Positions 1 to 12,266 of a stretch of DNA of 64,000 nucleotides are shown here, piece after piece; the first letter of the stretch is position 1, and every line of letters begins with the position of its first letter. This stretch comes from Linnemannia elongata (lineage: Eukaryota > Mortierellomycota > Mortierellomycetes > Mortierellales > Mortierellaceae). The DNA is taken from positions 682,001-746,000 of the forward strand of contig JAXBDG010000015.1 of assembly GCA_036320915.1 (NCBI GenBank). Reading direction: 5' to 3'. The translations under genes were made by a program, and so were the position numbers. The notes beneath the pieces are model-generated. The model saw only the letters and a program-made list of their open reading frames with translations. It was not told where the DNA came from and made no database searches.

Positions 1-782
1 TGTCGTGTCCTAACGCCTTCAACCTGCATGAAAAGGTCCACCTGCGGTGTTGGAGTAATTAGGGACTGGAGAGGAACGACCAACTAACCGAGTGGTTGAG
101 AATCTCCAAGTGTAACATGAGCGAGAATCGTTGTCATGTTTTTTTCTGCTTACGCTAAGCACAAAAAAATAATGTAAAGTCGGCACTCCAATGTTTGACC
201 CCACCCACCCAAAAAAAAAAAAAAAAAAAAAAAATGATCCAGAGCATGTCACAGGATTTTGACCAACTCCCTCTCTCGTCCTAGGAAACAATAAACCGTG
301 AAAAATTCCTTTCCTTTTTTCTTTTCACTCCTCATCGCCTCTTTTACTTATGCTGCTGGATTAATTTTTGCGTCTGCTCATGATCACTGTATAATAAAAA
401 GTTCTGAAATAGATGAAGAAACAAACCAACTTCATGAAAATAAAAATTCTCTGTTCGTCTGAATGACAGAAAAGAATGCTAATGCAATCTGCGCCACACT
501 TGGAGAACATCCATACGCCACATTGTTGTTGGCGTTGATAAAGGAAACCTGCCCTCTCATTTCATGGCCTATGTATGCGCAGAGGGCACAGATGCCAGCA
601 ACGCTGCTTCGCCCACACCACAAGAAAGGCATTTGAGGGCTAATCACTAGCGTGCCTGAAATGCATTTGATCAGTATGCTTGAACATGCCTAGAGGCATC
701 TTTTGTTTCAAATGATAATTGATATTTTATTTGCTTACAGTACAATTGTGCAAGTCAAGCGACAAGTTTCTCTGGCTGCCTC
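1..782. other. Gene-free flank downstream of SF3B1
   Basis: This is AT-rich sequence beyond the SF3B1 stop codon. It holds a run of 24 A residues at 211–234 and no open frame with recognisable protein character on either strand. It probably contains the 3' UTR and polyadenylation region of the SF3B1 gene, which is read leftwards. Confidence 0.6.
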
Positions 783-3700
783 TTACACGACGTAGAAGAG
801 CTCGGAGCGCTCGTACCTATTGACATCATCGTTGTCGATCGAGGGGTAAAAGGGAATGACTCCGTCCTGAGCGCCAATATACATGTTGTTATAGATCTTC
901 CAGTAGATCTCACGGACCTTTCTCGCGGGGTGGAACAGACCCTGGACAACGTACTGCAGAATCGTAGCTGGTCCCAATGCTACCGCCAGTGCGTCAATCG
1001 CATCCATAACTGCATTGATTACATGAGGAGATGTCTCGAAAATGTTTGGCCACACAAAGTTCAGCAAGTGAAGCAGCGCATCCTCACATCCCAATCCAAC
1101 AACTCCCAGCGACATATCTATTGAAAGTGGAATGAAAACAAACAAAAAATGGATAGATGGTTAGTATGTTGTTCACTTTCATAACACGACATCTCTCGCG
1201 TCATGACAATATTCAATAGCTGTGACAAAAATATATATATATATATATCAATGTACTTACGTTTCACGGTTGTACAGGCGGTCTGACGATGAACAAGATC
1301 ACGGTCCATGAGAGCATCTTCCAGTAGCGGAGTGACGGCATAAATATAATCCTTGCCCATCTCTCCGATATACTCGAACACCCAGGCCAATGACTATTCA
1401 AGTTGATTAACAAACGTAACAGGCAATGGTTAATGGCATGGTCAAATAAAAACACGATGGATAGACAACAGCCAAAATTGCAATCATATACAAACAGGAG
1501 CATGAATACGAACCTTGAGGACACCATTTTGGACGTTCAGCTCGGGGACACGGTACTCGTTCATGAGGGCGGGAAGAACGGTAAAGGGCGCGCAAGTCTC
1601 GGCGACAATGGCAATAGCGACGGTTGTACAGACACGGTTCTGACGCTCCTGAACCTTCAAGTTGTTGAGTAACGTTGCCAAGACATCCTGAGGTCCAATC
1701 GCCTTGGCGATATATCCAAAGGTGTTTACAGCGGCACGACGAATACCCTTCTTGTGGGCCTTGAGCATATCCAGCAACTCGAAGCAGACACGCATCCACT
1801 CACGCGCGCTCACAAACTCCGCTCCACGATCCGCAATACGACCAACCAAGTCAATGTTGTTTTCCTGCACCTTCTCGTGTCGGTTCTTGAGAATAGGCGT
1901 CAAGCGAGGCAATAAGTCCTTGATGGGTGGTGTCATGCTGCTCATACCAATAACGTTCACAATTGCCTTCAATGCTCCCAGAATCGATCCAAGAACTTCG
2001 GGGTACTCCTCTCCCAAGTACTCGAACAGGACCAGACCCAAATGCCCCATCAACTTTTCTTCGCCGCAGGTCTTCATGACGACGGCAATTCTCGAAATCA
2101 GATCGGCTGCCTGCTGACGAACCTTGGCAGACTTGTTGTTGAGGCGCCAAAGAATGGTCGACGTGATCTGGGGGAGATAGGCCTTGCTGCGGTATCCGAG
2201 TGCATTGACGACTGTTCCGAAACCATTCAGCATGACAATATCCTCGGTAGTCTGCTCCTGGAAGGCGTACAGGATTCCGTCAATGAGCACCTCCTCCAGA
2301 CGTCCATCCACATCAGCGGCGCCCAACTGGGTAACAACCTTCTCGATCGTCTCCATGACCATCTTGCGGTAAGGCTCCGACTCATCCTTCAAGTCCTCGA
2401 CAATTCTCGACACAATCTCGGTGACACCAACCTTCTGAGCCAGCTCGACGGTGGTCTCGACCAGCTGCTTGTAGTTCCTGCGGTCCAAAGCCATGCGGCG
2501 TACCCAAAAGTTCTTGAAAAACTCGGGCAGGATCTCCTCTTTGATGTACTGAGGGCTCACGCCGTCGGTACCAGCACACTGCTTGACAACCTTGAGCACA
2601 ATCTTCTTCATCTCCTCGTCAGGCGACTGGAACTCTCTGATCAGGATGGGCATGACCTCCTTTGTATAAAAGTTGGCATACTCCTCTTCCATCAAAGGGA
2701 TGATGTATCCGATGGCCTTCAGGAAAGCAGCCAAACCCTTTCCACGGTGCTTCTTGATACCAGACCAAAGAGGCTTCAACACACTGTGGAAGGATTCGAT
2801 GCCGTAAGGGTGGGCAGCCTCGGCCAATGCAGCAATAGCCAGCGATGCGATAGTCCTGACCTTTTGTTGCTCGTCCTAATAGAGTTGAAAATAAGAATGA
2901 AAAAAATGAATGTTAGTGAGCGGTAATAAAAAACGTACAGCGTAGCAAAGAGGTTAGTAAGTGTAATAATGAACATACAATATCCTTTTCAAGCGAGAAA
3001 CGGCATTTAAACCAGGTCAAACAAACATACCTCCAAACCCTTGGCAATAGCGTCGACGAGATTCTTGAGATGAGGCAAGATGGCGCATCCGAGCAAAATG
3101 GCAATCTGCTGGACAATCTTGATACCAGTGTGACGGGCCTGCCACGACTTCTTACTGTTGCAGACAGCCTTCAAGAAGGGCAACAGCGCTGGAATACCAA
3201 GAGCAGACGCAACGACCGAGAAAGCACGAGCAGTGGTGTTCCGAACGTACTCGTCGGCGTGATCGATATCGGGGCGCATGGTTGCAATCATGGTGGCCAA
3301 GCCGGCAGCCTTACTCAAGTTGCTGATAATCTCACGACCCTCAACACGAGCATAGTAATCCTCGTCGATCAACAGGGGCTCAATAACAACAAGAATTTTG
3401 TGGACAAAGGGACGGACGAGATCATCCAGCTTGTACAGGATCCTGTCGATGACCTTGACCAACAAGTGACGCTCCTGATCCTCCAGTGTGGGCGACATCA
3501 ATAAGGGCAGAATCTGGTTGAAGAGTGGTCCTGCGCCATAGTCGCGGGCCTTGTCGGTAATGGTACGAAGGGCAGCCTTGCGCATGGCAGGTGTTCCGTT
3601 CTTGATCTTGAGCAATAGTCTCATGATCTTGCGCTCCTTGATATCCTCTGCCGACATGGACGACTCGTCCTTCTCATCGAGCAGCTTTCCAAAGTGCTGC

Positions 3701-4992
3701 ATATCATCCTGCTTGAAAAAGGGGAGGTTGCCGCCACCGGGGACCTCCAATTCTGTGGGAGTGATACCGTAGTTCTGCTTCAAGTTCTCGTCCTGCATCA
3801 TGAATCCGTTTCCAGTGTAGGGTGTGGGTGTGGCAGTCAGCTTGCGGCCAGGGGTCCGAATGGGTGTGTAAGTGGCAGGTTGCTCCAAGATCCTATATCC
3901 GGTGGTGGGGAACATGGCGTCCAGATCGTCATCCGTGAGAGGTCTGTTGCGCATGTCGATCTCATGCTCCCAACGCTGGGCATTCATCGCTTCGGGAGTC
4001 ATGGGCACAGCCAGATGGGGTGTGACCATGCCGAGCTGTCCAGCCATAGGAGTTGCGCCAAACATGCCCGATGGTGCTACGGGTGTCTCGTCCCAACGAG
4101 AACGCTTGGCAGTGGGTGTTTCCGCGACTCCTGAAGAAGCTCTAGGTGTGGCGTCCCATGATGATGAGTTGCTGGCGACTGGTGTCTCGTCCCAGCGGTT
4201 ACGCTTCTTGACATCGGCCTTGGGAGTCTCCTCCCAGCGGTTGGTTGGTGCGGCGACATGATCGTCGGGCTCGTTCCATGAGGAGGTGGTTGCAGGAGCA
4301 ATAACGGGCGTGGCGACATCCCAGCGTCTCTTTCTTCCAGTAGGTGTTGGGGGTGGCGGTGCGTCCTGTCCTGTAGCCTTTTGAGCCTCCTTCTTTTTCT
4401 CGGCAATCTTTTGCAAGACTCGCTGCTGCTCACGCTCCAGCTCAGCCTCCCTCATCACTTCTGCATATGTCCGCGCCTCCGATCCTGCTGCGCCCTGGTC
4501 TTTGGCAAAAGCATCCTGTCTTGAAGGTGAGAGTGCCCGGTTGTACCCTCGCTTATGGTAATCATCCTGTCTATCAATGACTCTCTTAGACTCTGATCGT
4601 CCTGCGAAGGGATCATGGTCTTCGTCTTCAACAGAGGTCAAATGAGCATAGACCTCCTTTGGTGCTGTGTAGGACGAGAGCTTCTTTTGTGCGGCACGCT
4701 GTGTGAGTTCGTCTTCCTCGTCATCATCATCGTCCATGGGTAAGGAGGTTGAATAGCCCTCGAACTTGTTGCCACTGCCATAGATGTCCTGATCGTAACC
4801 GACGCCAGTGAGGGAGACGCGTGTGTCGTCGCGCTGTGTGGAGCTGTCCTTGGCCCTCTTTTCCTGCTCGGCCTTGATCTGGGCGCTAATATCTACGGTT
4901 GAGAGACGGGGTTGGTTAGGAATCTGGGACCTAGTCGCTGTTGCTTGCATAAAAGTGCGCAGGTGGGAATTGCCCTTACCGTCGTCGGCCAT
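783..4992 (-). CDS. SF3B1: Splicing factor 3B subunit 1 (SF3B1/SAP155/Hsh155)
   Basis: This is the large HEAT-repeat scaffold of the U2 snRNP SF3b complex, which clamps the branch-site/U2 duplex during spliceosome assembly. Four exons are inferred: 4992–3031, 2875–1514, 1393–1261 and 1117–783, giving 1263 residues (human about 1304). The N-terminal third is disordered and carries repeated tryptophan motifs of the RWDETP type, the U2AF-ligand motifs of this family. The HEAT superhelix starts near residue 480 and is very strongly conserved, for example [27 protein letters not shown] and HMSLGV. The first intron lies exactly between GLE and DEQQKVRTI, within the region of the human mutation hot spots. 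The next gene is divergent, across 1.15 kb. Identification is near certain; exon ends are read from GT–AG and frame. Confidence 0.97.
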
Positions 4993-6144
4993 GTTGTTGC
5001 TGATTGCGACAGGGGTTGTGTGAGGAGGTGTGGACGGGTGATTATGTCCGAGTGATTGATGTGCAATGAAAGGAAGTTGTTGTGGCGATGAGTGAGGTCG
5101 TGTTTTTGGTGGGTGTTGTTGGTGGTGGGAGGAGGAAAGGAGAAGGAAACGATTGACTGGTGGACTGGAGGCGAGGAGGATTAGATTGAAAGGAGTGTGG
5201 GCGCATCAGCGTAAAGCAGATCAACAACTCAGAAAAAAAAAGGGTGACGTCACTTTTTTTTTTTGCAAAGACCCAAAGGGTCCGGACAAATTGATGTGAT
5301 ACGAGGTAGGAAAGGACTTGAGTCCTGCCGTCTCCAGCTTCAGTTGAGCATGGCGCCTCTGCCATAGCGAACAGCTATGCTCATTTTCTATTTGTACCTC
5401 CTCTCCTCTCTCTTACTCCTCCCTTGTCTCCTTCACTGTTTGCACTGTCAAATAGCGTCATTATTGATGGTTCCCAACCGGATAATGTCATCCCTTTTGT
5501 GACACCGCCGACAAAGGAGAGGGAAGAAGTCCAAACAACAGCGGTGACGACGAAGTATGACAAATGCTGCCAAGAAGGGATCCAACAAGGGATAAAAGGA
5601 TGAGCCAAGAACAAGAGCAAGAAGGAAGGGCATTCACTAGTCCCCGGCAATGAGCACATAAAGTGCAAATAACGAAAGAGACGTGTGTGTCTCAGGTATA
5701 TCCAGTATGTGTGTTTGTGGCATTAATGTATCCGTGTTAGGATGTCGTCGAACGTGTCATAGACTTTTTTTTTTTTTTCAACGGTCGATTCTTTTCTGTC
5801 CGTGCCTTTCCTTCCACCACTCCTCAAACCTTCCTTCTTCTTCTTCTTCCTCTTTCTCCTCCTCCTCCTCTTTCCTTCTCTACACCTTCACTCGTTCTTC
5901 CTTCCTTCTTACCATTCTCTCCTCCCCTCCCCCTTCCCTTACCCCACCACCTCGTCGTGGCTTTCCCCCTCTCCCCTCCACCAATTCGTGTCTATCCTGT
6001 CCTGTCACACCTCTTAACACTGACACGCGCCTCTATCTCTTCTTTCTTTTTCTGAAGCGAACTGCAGCCACTAAACTTCCACCTCATTCACTCATCAACC
6101 CTTCCATCCTTCTCCCTTGCTCTCCCATTCACAATTGAGAAAGA
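4993..6144. promoter_or_regulatory. Divergent promoter region between SF3B1 and the LAM gene
   Basis: The two flanking genes are read outwards from this 1.15-kb spacer. The right half (about 5790–6110) is almost pure pyrimidine on the plus strand, the common leader style of this genome. Short T runs occur at 5250–5262 and 5766–5779. I see no convincing exon; the open frames here are low-complexity shadows. Confidence 0.55.
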
Positions 6145-9100
6145 ATGCCGCCCACTGTGCCACCTAATCCACCCTCGGTTCCACCAGGTCCAACCGCAAC
6201 TGAGGGTGTTGCTGCAATGATTCCCGTCGCCAACATCACTCTTGAAGACGCTCTGCTCGACAACCCCAACTTTCGTGCCAACATCAGACTCTTTGAGGGT
6301 CAAGTCTTTTTCATCGAGAGCTGGCTGGTTGCCTTGGTACTTTTTCCCTTTGGCTTGGCCATTTTTTTAAAAAAAAAACAGGTGTTAAGCTGGCTGCGCC
6401 GAGACTTGCATTGTCTAACCATTGATTTGCACCGCCCTTCCCTTCTGTCCTTCTCCCCGCACATTTCTGCTGTAGCAACGATCCGTCACTCTGTTCACCG
6501 AGGAGTGGAAACGTAAGGGGGCGATTTGACAGCAATGCTTATTACAGTATTGAAAGAGCATTAGTGAAAGACAAGAAAGTACTACATGCATGGTACTGAC
6601 TTGGTTCCCTATTTTTATGCCTGCACTCTTCCTCCTCTTCACTATTTCAACGGGTTGCCGGGGCTTTAATTGAACCCGCAATAGGTTTGAACGAAGTCAC
6701 GTCGGTCTTGAACAAACGGGCCGAGGTCCCTTTGCTGTCCCAGGGCATGCTCAGTAAGTCACCCAACTTTGGCCCATGACTATCCGTGCTGTGGAAAAGA
6801 ATGAAATCGAGATCCAGCCTTTTTGGGGCGAAAGAACAAAGAAGCATAGGCCAGGTCCAGCTGACGATCCGCACGACAGGACACACACCCCTCATTTTTC
6901 GTTGTTATGCTTTCGTACCCCCAATTCTGTCAGTTGATTCCCTCCCCTCGAGTGGTGCGAAGTGGAGTAGAGTGGTCTCGCATTCATTCAAATCATTCGT
7001 TTGCCACCAATGTGACTTATCATGGTCCCCTTTTTTGATTTATTTATTTTCGTTCGAAATTGCATTCATTGACCTTATTACCTGCTGCTTATGTATCATA
7101 GGTTCACAATACACTATTCCCGCCATGAAACTGGTCGGGGGTGCCTTCAGGACAACTCTCGCCCTCAAACACCAATACATCACAGAGGTCAACGACCAGG
7201 TCGTAAAACCGCTCGACGACTTTCTCAAAACTGACCTCAGGGAGTTCAAGGAAGCTAAAAAGACCTTTGACAAGGCCCTGGAGAAGTACGAGAGTACCCT
7301 CGCCAAATACAACGGTCAGAGCAGACAAAAGGAACCCAGTGCACTCAGAGAGGAAGCCTTTCAACTCTATGACACTCGGAAAGCATACATCCAGGCTGCC
7401 ATGGCCTGTTCAATGCTCTGCATCAAGTTTCAGGACTCGCTCGACCAGCTTGTACTCGGAACAGTAAGGCCACGCTTGCATATCTACCCTGTTCTGTCCC
7501 TTGAAATATATTGTAATCTAAACGTAGTGCTCTCTCCATCACAACAATAGTTTTTAGATCTGATCGCTACGCAACACGACTACTTTTCCGGGAATGCAGA
7601 TCATTTCGGAAGTATGGCCCTGCAGGTTCTCCAATTGAAGACATACATGAAGGGACACAAGGAAGCAAGCACTGTTGCACTGCAAGAGTTAGAGCAGAAC
7701 AAGGAGCGGTATACGACTGACGCGATCGAATACTGGAAACCAAGTCGGTCTCTCAAGTGCTACTCCAATGTCGTCTCTACACCAAAATCGACCATTGGTC
7801 ATGCCGCGATCGGACCCGCTCTTGCAGCGCAGATTGGAGGCCAAGTACCATTGAACACATTCATAAATCGACCAGCAACCATTTCTCAGATCTCAACTCA
7901 AGCTCCAACTCGCCCACCCATTCCTACTCATCTCACACTACCCAACATTCCGACTTTGTCATCAGGACATATCAAGAGCGGCTCATACCCACCACTTTCA
8001 GAGGACCAAGCCGGATCTGAAAGTGCACCCAATAGCTCCAGTCTCTCCCGAGCCAACAACACCTTGCTCAACTCTTTGCCTGCCTCAGGAAACAGTATAG
8101 CGTCTTCCAACTCGCCTTCTCTCACCAACATTACCAGCTATGACCTTGAGGACGGAACCCCGACAACAAAACAAGGATACCTCAATATCCGCATTCCTCA
8201 GCCCAAGAACCGTGCACCCGTGTGGCAACGCAAATACTTTTTCATCCAGGAAGGCGAGTTCGGATTCGAGAGTGTTGTCTCCAATCCAACTGTTGGCTCA
8301 CAAGTCGTGCAGAGCGAACGAATTTCTGTTCTTCTCTGTGAGGTTCGCTATGGGACGTCTGCTAACTCATTGATGACATTGAGTGGAGGAGGAAACCCCT
8401 CGTCCGGTAGTCAGGGGCTTGCCATGGTTCAGATGGAACGCCGCTTCTGCTTTGAAGTCGTCTGTGCCACCCAGTAAGTTGAGTTGCGCTTCATCTTGAA
8501 ACAAAGCATTACGTTTCAATTCGATGCTAACAGGGGTTAATTTGATGGAACATTTTAGATCTTACCTATTGCAAGCTGAGACTGAGGACGATTTGATGAG
8601 CTGGGTTAACACGTTTGAGGCTGCCAAGAGGGACATGCTCCTTCAACAGCACCTGCCTCGCCCTCGCGAGCCGGAGGAGCCATACTCGCCCATGATCCCT
8701 GACTCTGCTCAACCTCAGTTCTCCTTCTCAGGAGAAGACCTACTCGACGCGGCACGTGCAAAACTCAACAGCGAAACGGAGAACTCTAGACCGACAGGAT
8801 CGTTGGGACTCGGATGGGCGGCCAATGTACCGGGCGTCAGTTTGCTTCTTGGGTCAATTGGCAACAATGCCTCAGCGGCAGCAACAAAGCCAGGATCTGG
8901 AGCAGAGACATCTAGAAACAGTGCGGATAATGCTGACAAGAGCACTGAACAGGCTGGAGATTCTTCTGAGGCCAAAGCTGGTGTGGAGGGTTCAAAACCG
9001 GAATCGCAGCCGTCCCTTTCAGTTAACACAACTGTACCGACACTGGTGTTGCCATCCAAAGACGGAGGACCACCTCCTACTGTGCTGGATACCGAAGCAC

Positions 9101-12100
9101 AGCCTATGGTGCGCTCCCGATCTGGCTCGGAAGTCACAGTCAACCCCGATCGCCCTGGCGGACACAGCCACCAACAGTCAGAGATTGAGCGTCTGATGAC
9201 AAGTTCGCTCCACCTGGTCCCTAAAGCAACACCTCTCGCCGTCTCAGAGTATGCATTCGATTGTTTTGTCTAATTTAAAGGCGCTTTATCAACGGATCAA
9301 ACATTAACCATCGCCATTGTTTCGTCGTTGATAGGATCCCCCATTACCCGATGGAGCTGGTTGTGCGAAACAGGGAGCTCCATCTGCGCTTCCATGGAAC
9401 CAAGGTGCACTCGAAGGAGTATGTGCTTCACTCTTGGACAAGTGGCTATCTCGATGACTCGCGACCTGGCATACCCATCATGGTCTACGGCAGGATCTTC
9501 TTAACTCAATCCGGCATGTATTTCTATGCTCGTGGCCTGAGCGTCGAGACAAAGAGGATGTATCGCTTCTCGACCATTCGCGGCATCGAGTGTGAACAAA
9601 AGGACATTTCAACAGAGTGGCGAATCGAAACTGTAGATGGCGTGCAGCACGTCTTTAGTCAGTTCACTCTCGCAGACACAGAGTACCAAGTGTTGCATCT
9701 CATCTGGACCAACGCTCACCAGTCCAAGGATCGCATGCCGGTGAAGGAACTTTTCAAACGGACGATGCTGATCACCAACAAACCCAAGGGTAGCGCTGGG
9801 TCGGGATCCTTGGCCGCAACAGAGTCCAACCACTTGACGAACCGCGACGGCAAGATGACCCACCCGTCAGAAGGCAATGGCGATGTCATAGAAGGAAGCT
9901 CTAAAGGTTCGACTCCTGGATCGGCTTCTCTCGGCGGTGACTGGAAGGACGAGGAAGAAGGTATGGTTTCCAGTAATGCTCGGCAGGCAAAGATTGCAGC
10001 TTGAAGAATAGTAATGGCGTACTCATTCTCTGTTTGCCTTATTTCGATCCACATAGTGTTTCCACCGAACTTGCAGGTACCCAGTGGGCCTGTTCCTTGC
10101 AACTGCCCTGGCCACCTGGAAAAGATTGAGCTGGATCAAAACTATCCGATTTCAGCAAAGACATTTAACCGTTTGTTGTTTGGTGAGAACAGCCCGATCT
10201 GGAAAGAGTTCCACGAACGAAGGCACAATACGAGTAAGTAACTATGAAGCTCCGACAGACCGTGCCACTTTATAGTTAATGAACTCTTCTAATCTTAACA
10301 CCTATTGAAAATCGTTACATTACTAGTCCAGAGCATTGGGGAATGGTCAGATGCTGGCGGTCACAAGGCAAGGACGGTCAAGTTTGTGATGGTGGTCAAC
10401 AACCCACTGGTCAAGCTCAACCAAACGGACTGCGTGGAAAATCATACCTGCGAGGTCGAGGAGGACCATCTTCGTTACTCTTACACCGTCAAGTCCAGTG
10501 TTCTGGCGATGCCCTACAGCGACGCGTTCACGCCAGTGCTTCGGTACTGCATCACGTATGCTGGCAAGAACGAGTGCAAGCTGACCTGCTCTAGTGGTAT
10601 TGAGTGGCACAAGAACCCGTTGGTGAAGGCCATGATCAAGGGAGCGATCATCAAGGGCACAGCAGAGACCATTCGGGACATCACCGAGATTATCCAGCTC
10701 CACCTGGAACAACGCAAGGGCAATGGAAGTGGCGCAGCTCCAGGATCGACGGAAGACAGGGCCTCCGGCTCCCACTCGAGGCGCGACTCGGCCAAGGTTA
10801 AGATCTCTCTTCACGGCCCTGACAACGATGGCCATAGCATTATTCATGATCCGCAGGATGAAGGCAACAACTCGGACTTTGGTGCCGAGAAATCCAAGGA
10901 TGGTCGGGGTCCTGGTCTCAGGCGACACACTGTCAGTACGGGAGCAGGCTCAGGCGGCGTCATCTACTCGGGCGCTCGTGTGCAAGGCAACTGGCCCACT
11001 GGAGCACCACCCTCGTTTGTTCCAATTGGATCGAAGGCCAGTCGAACTAAGCTCTTGGGCCGTCCTAGCCGAAGCTCGCTGGCAGAGCAAGGTTCGCCGA
11101 GGGGCACTCAGACCAAGCATGACACATCCAGCACACCCAATGAGCTTGCTGGCACGATTCGGCAAACGATCCAAGGTATTTTGCAGCCAAAGAACGCCAA
11201 GGAGAGGCGGTTGATGTCGACGAGGCTCCTGTACTTTGTCTTGATCGTGTCGTCCTTGATCAACATTTGGGCGGCTTTCAACAGTCAAAGGATGCTGACT
11301 ACAGCATGGCAGATGAAGGGTCATGGATCGGCTGGTCTGAGAGGACCGTTGAGAGGCTATTCGGAACCACTGAACCGCGTGCTTGGCCAGGATCGTGCGG
11401 ACAACTCGGATCGGCCCGGGAATGCCAGAAACATTCGTGTAGCGGCGCGAGCAGTGTTCTTGAAGGATTTGGAGGAACAGATGCTTGGCGGCGGAGAACT
11501 GGGAGGGTTTGACGATAGTCAGGCGATTGACCAGCCAAGCTTTGAGATTTTCTTGGAAGTCAGAGACTTGTTCAGGACTTGGCCCCAACCCCCACTGGAG
11601 AGGTTTGCGGAACAAAACGACTCTAGAGCATCTTACCCGGCCTCGACTACATCACTTTCGCCTGCAGCAACGCCACAACCAACAGGAGCTTCTTACCAGG
11701 GCACCTTTGATGAACGACGTGATGCGAAGGAAAGGTACCCTTGGCTGCTACCACAACACCGTCGGTGGGCGACCAAGATTATTTTCCAAAGGGATCGAGT
11801 TGGGATTATGCGGCATGATCTGCTGGTCACGTTTGAAGTCCTCAAGCAGCTCGAGCGGAGGTTGTTGGAGACTGAGTATGTCAACTGGATTATGGACGAG
11901 CGTAGCCGGTGCCGAATGTGGGAGCGTAGGAGGAAACTGCAGAGTGCCGAGGAGAACGGCGCCATGGACAAAGAGTTGGAAGGGGAGGAGTCACCGTTGT
12001 CACCGGAGGCGAAGAACATGAAGAAGAACGCGTTTTTGAAAGAGCTCGACTCGGAGGAGTTGCTGGATATCGAAAAGGTCAAGCAGCGCCTTGCTCTCCT

Positions 12101-12266
12101 GGACGAGCAGGATGACGAGGGAGACGATGAGGAGGGGGCGTTACGGAAACGACAACTGTTGAAAGTGCAAGTGACGAATGAGTTTTGTGTCGGATTGGAG
12201 CGTCAGATCGAGCTGTTCATGCTTGACAACTCCTCCTCGTCTTCATTTTCATCCAGCCGCGCCTAG
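6145..12266 (+). CDS. SIP3: LAM/Sip3-type sterol-transfer protein (BAR-PH-GRAM-VASt-TM)
   Basis: Family members (yeast Lam1/Ysp1 and Lam3/Sip3) sit at ER–plasma membrane contacts and have a VASt fold associated with sterol transport. Nine exons are inferred: 6145–6336, 6476–6512, 6685–6753, 7102–7463, 7551–8473, 8559–9248, 9335–9960, 10057–10233 and 10327–12266, giving 1671 residues. In order: a BAR helical domain (about 35–290); a PH domain (about 420–550, KQGYLNIRIP then a WQRKYFF core) interrupted by an intron; a GRAM-like domain (about 765–890); a VASt domain (about 975–1155, opening PSGPVPCNCPGHLEK); one transmembrane helix (about 1326–1345, YFVLIVSSLINIW); and a 325-residue tail that would be lumenal. 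Exon 2 is only 37 nt (QRSVTLFTEEWK). Linkers are Ser/Gly-rich. The domain order is diagnostic; sterol as ligand is inferred from the family. Confidence 0.88.
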
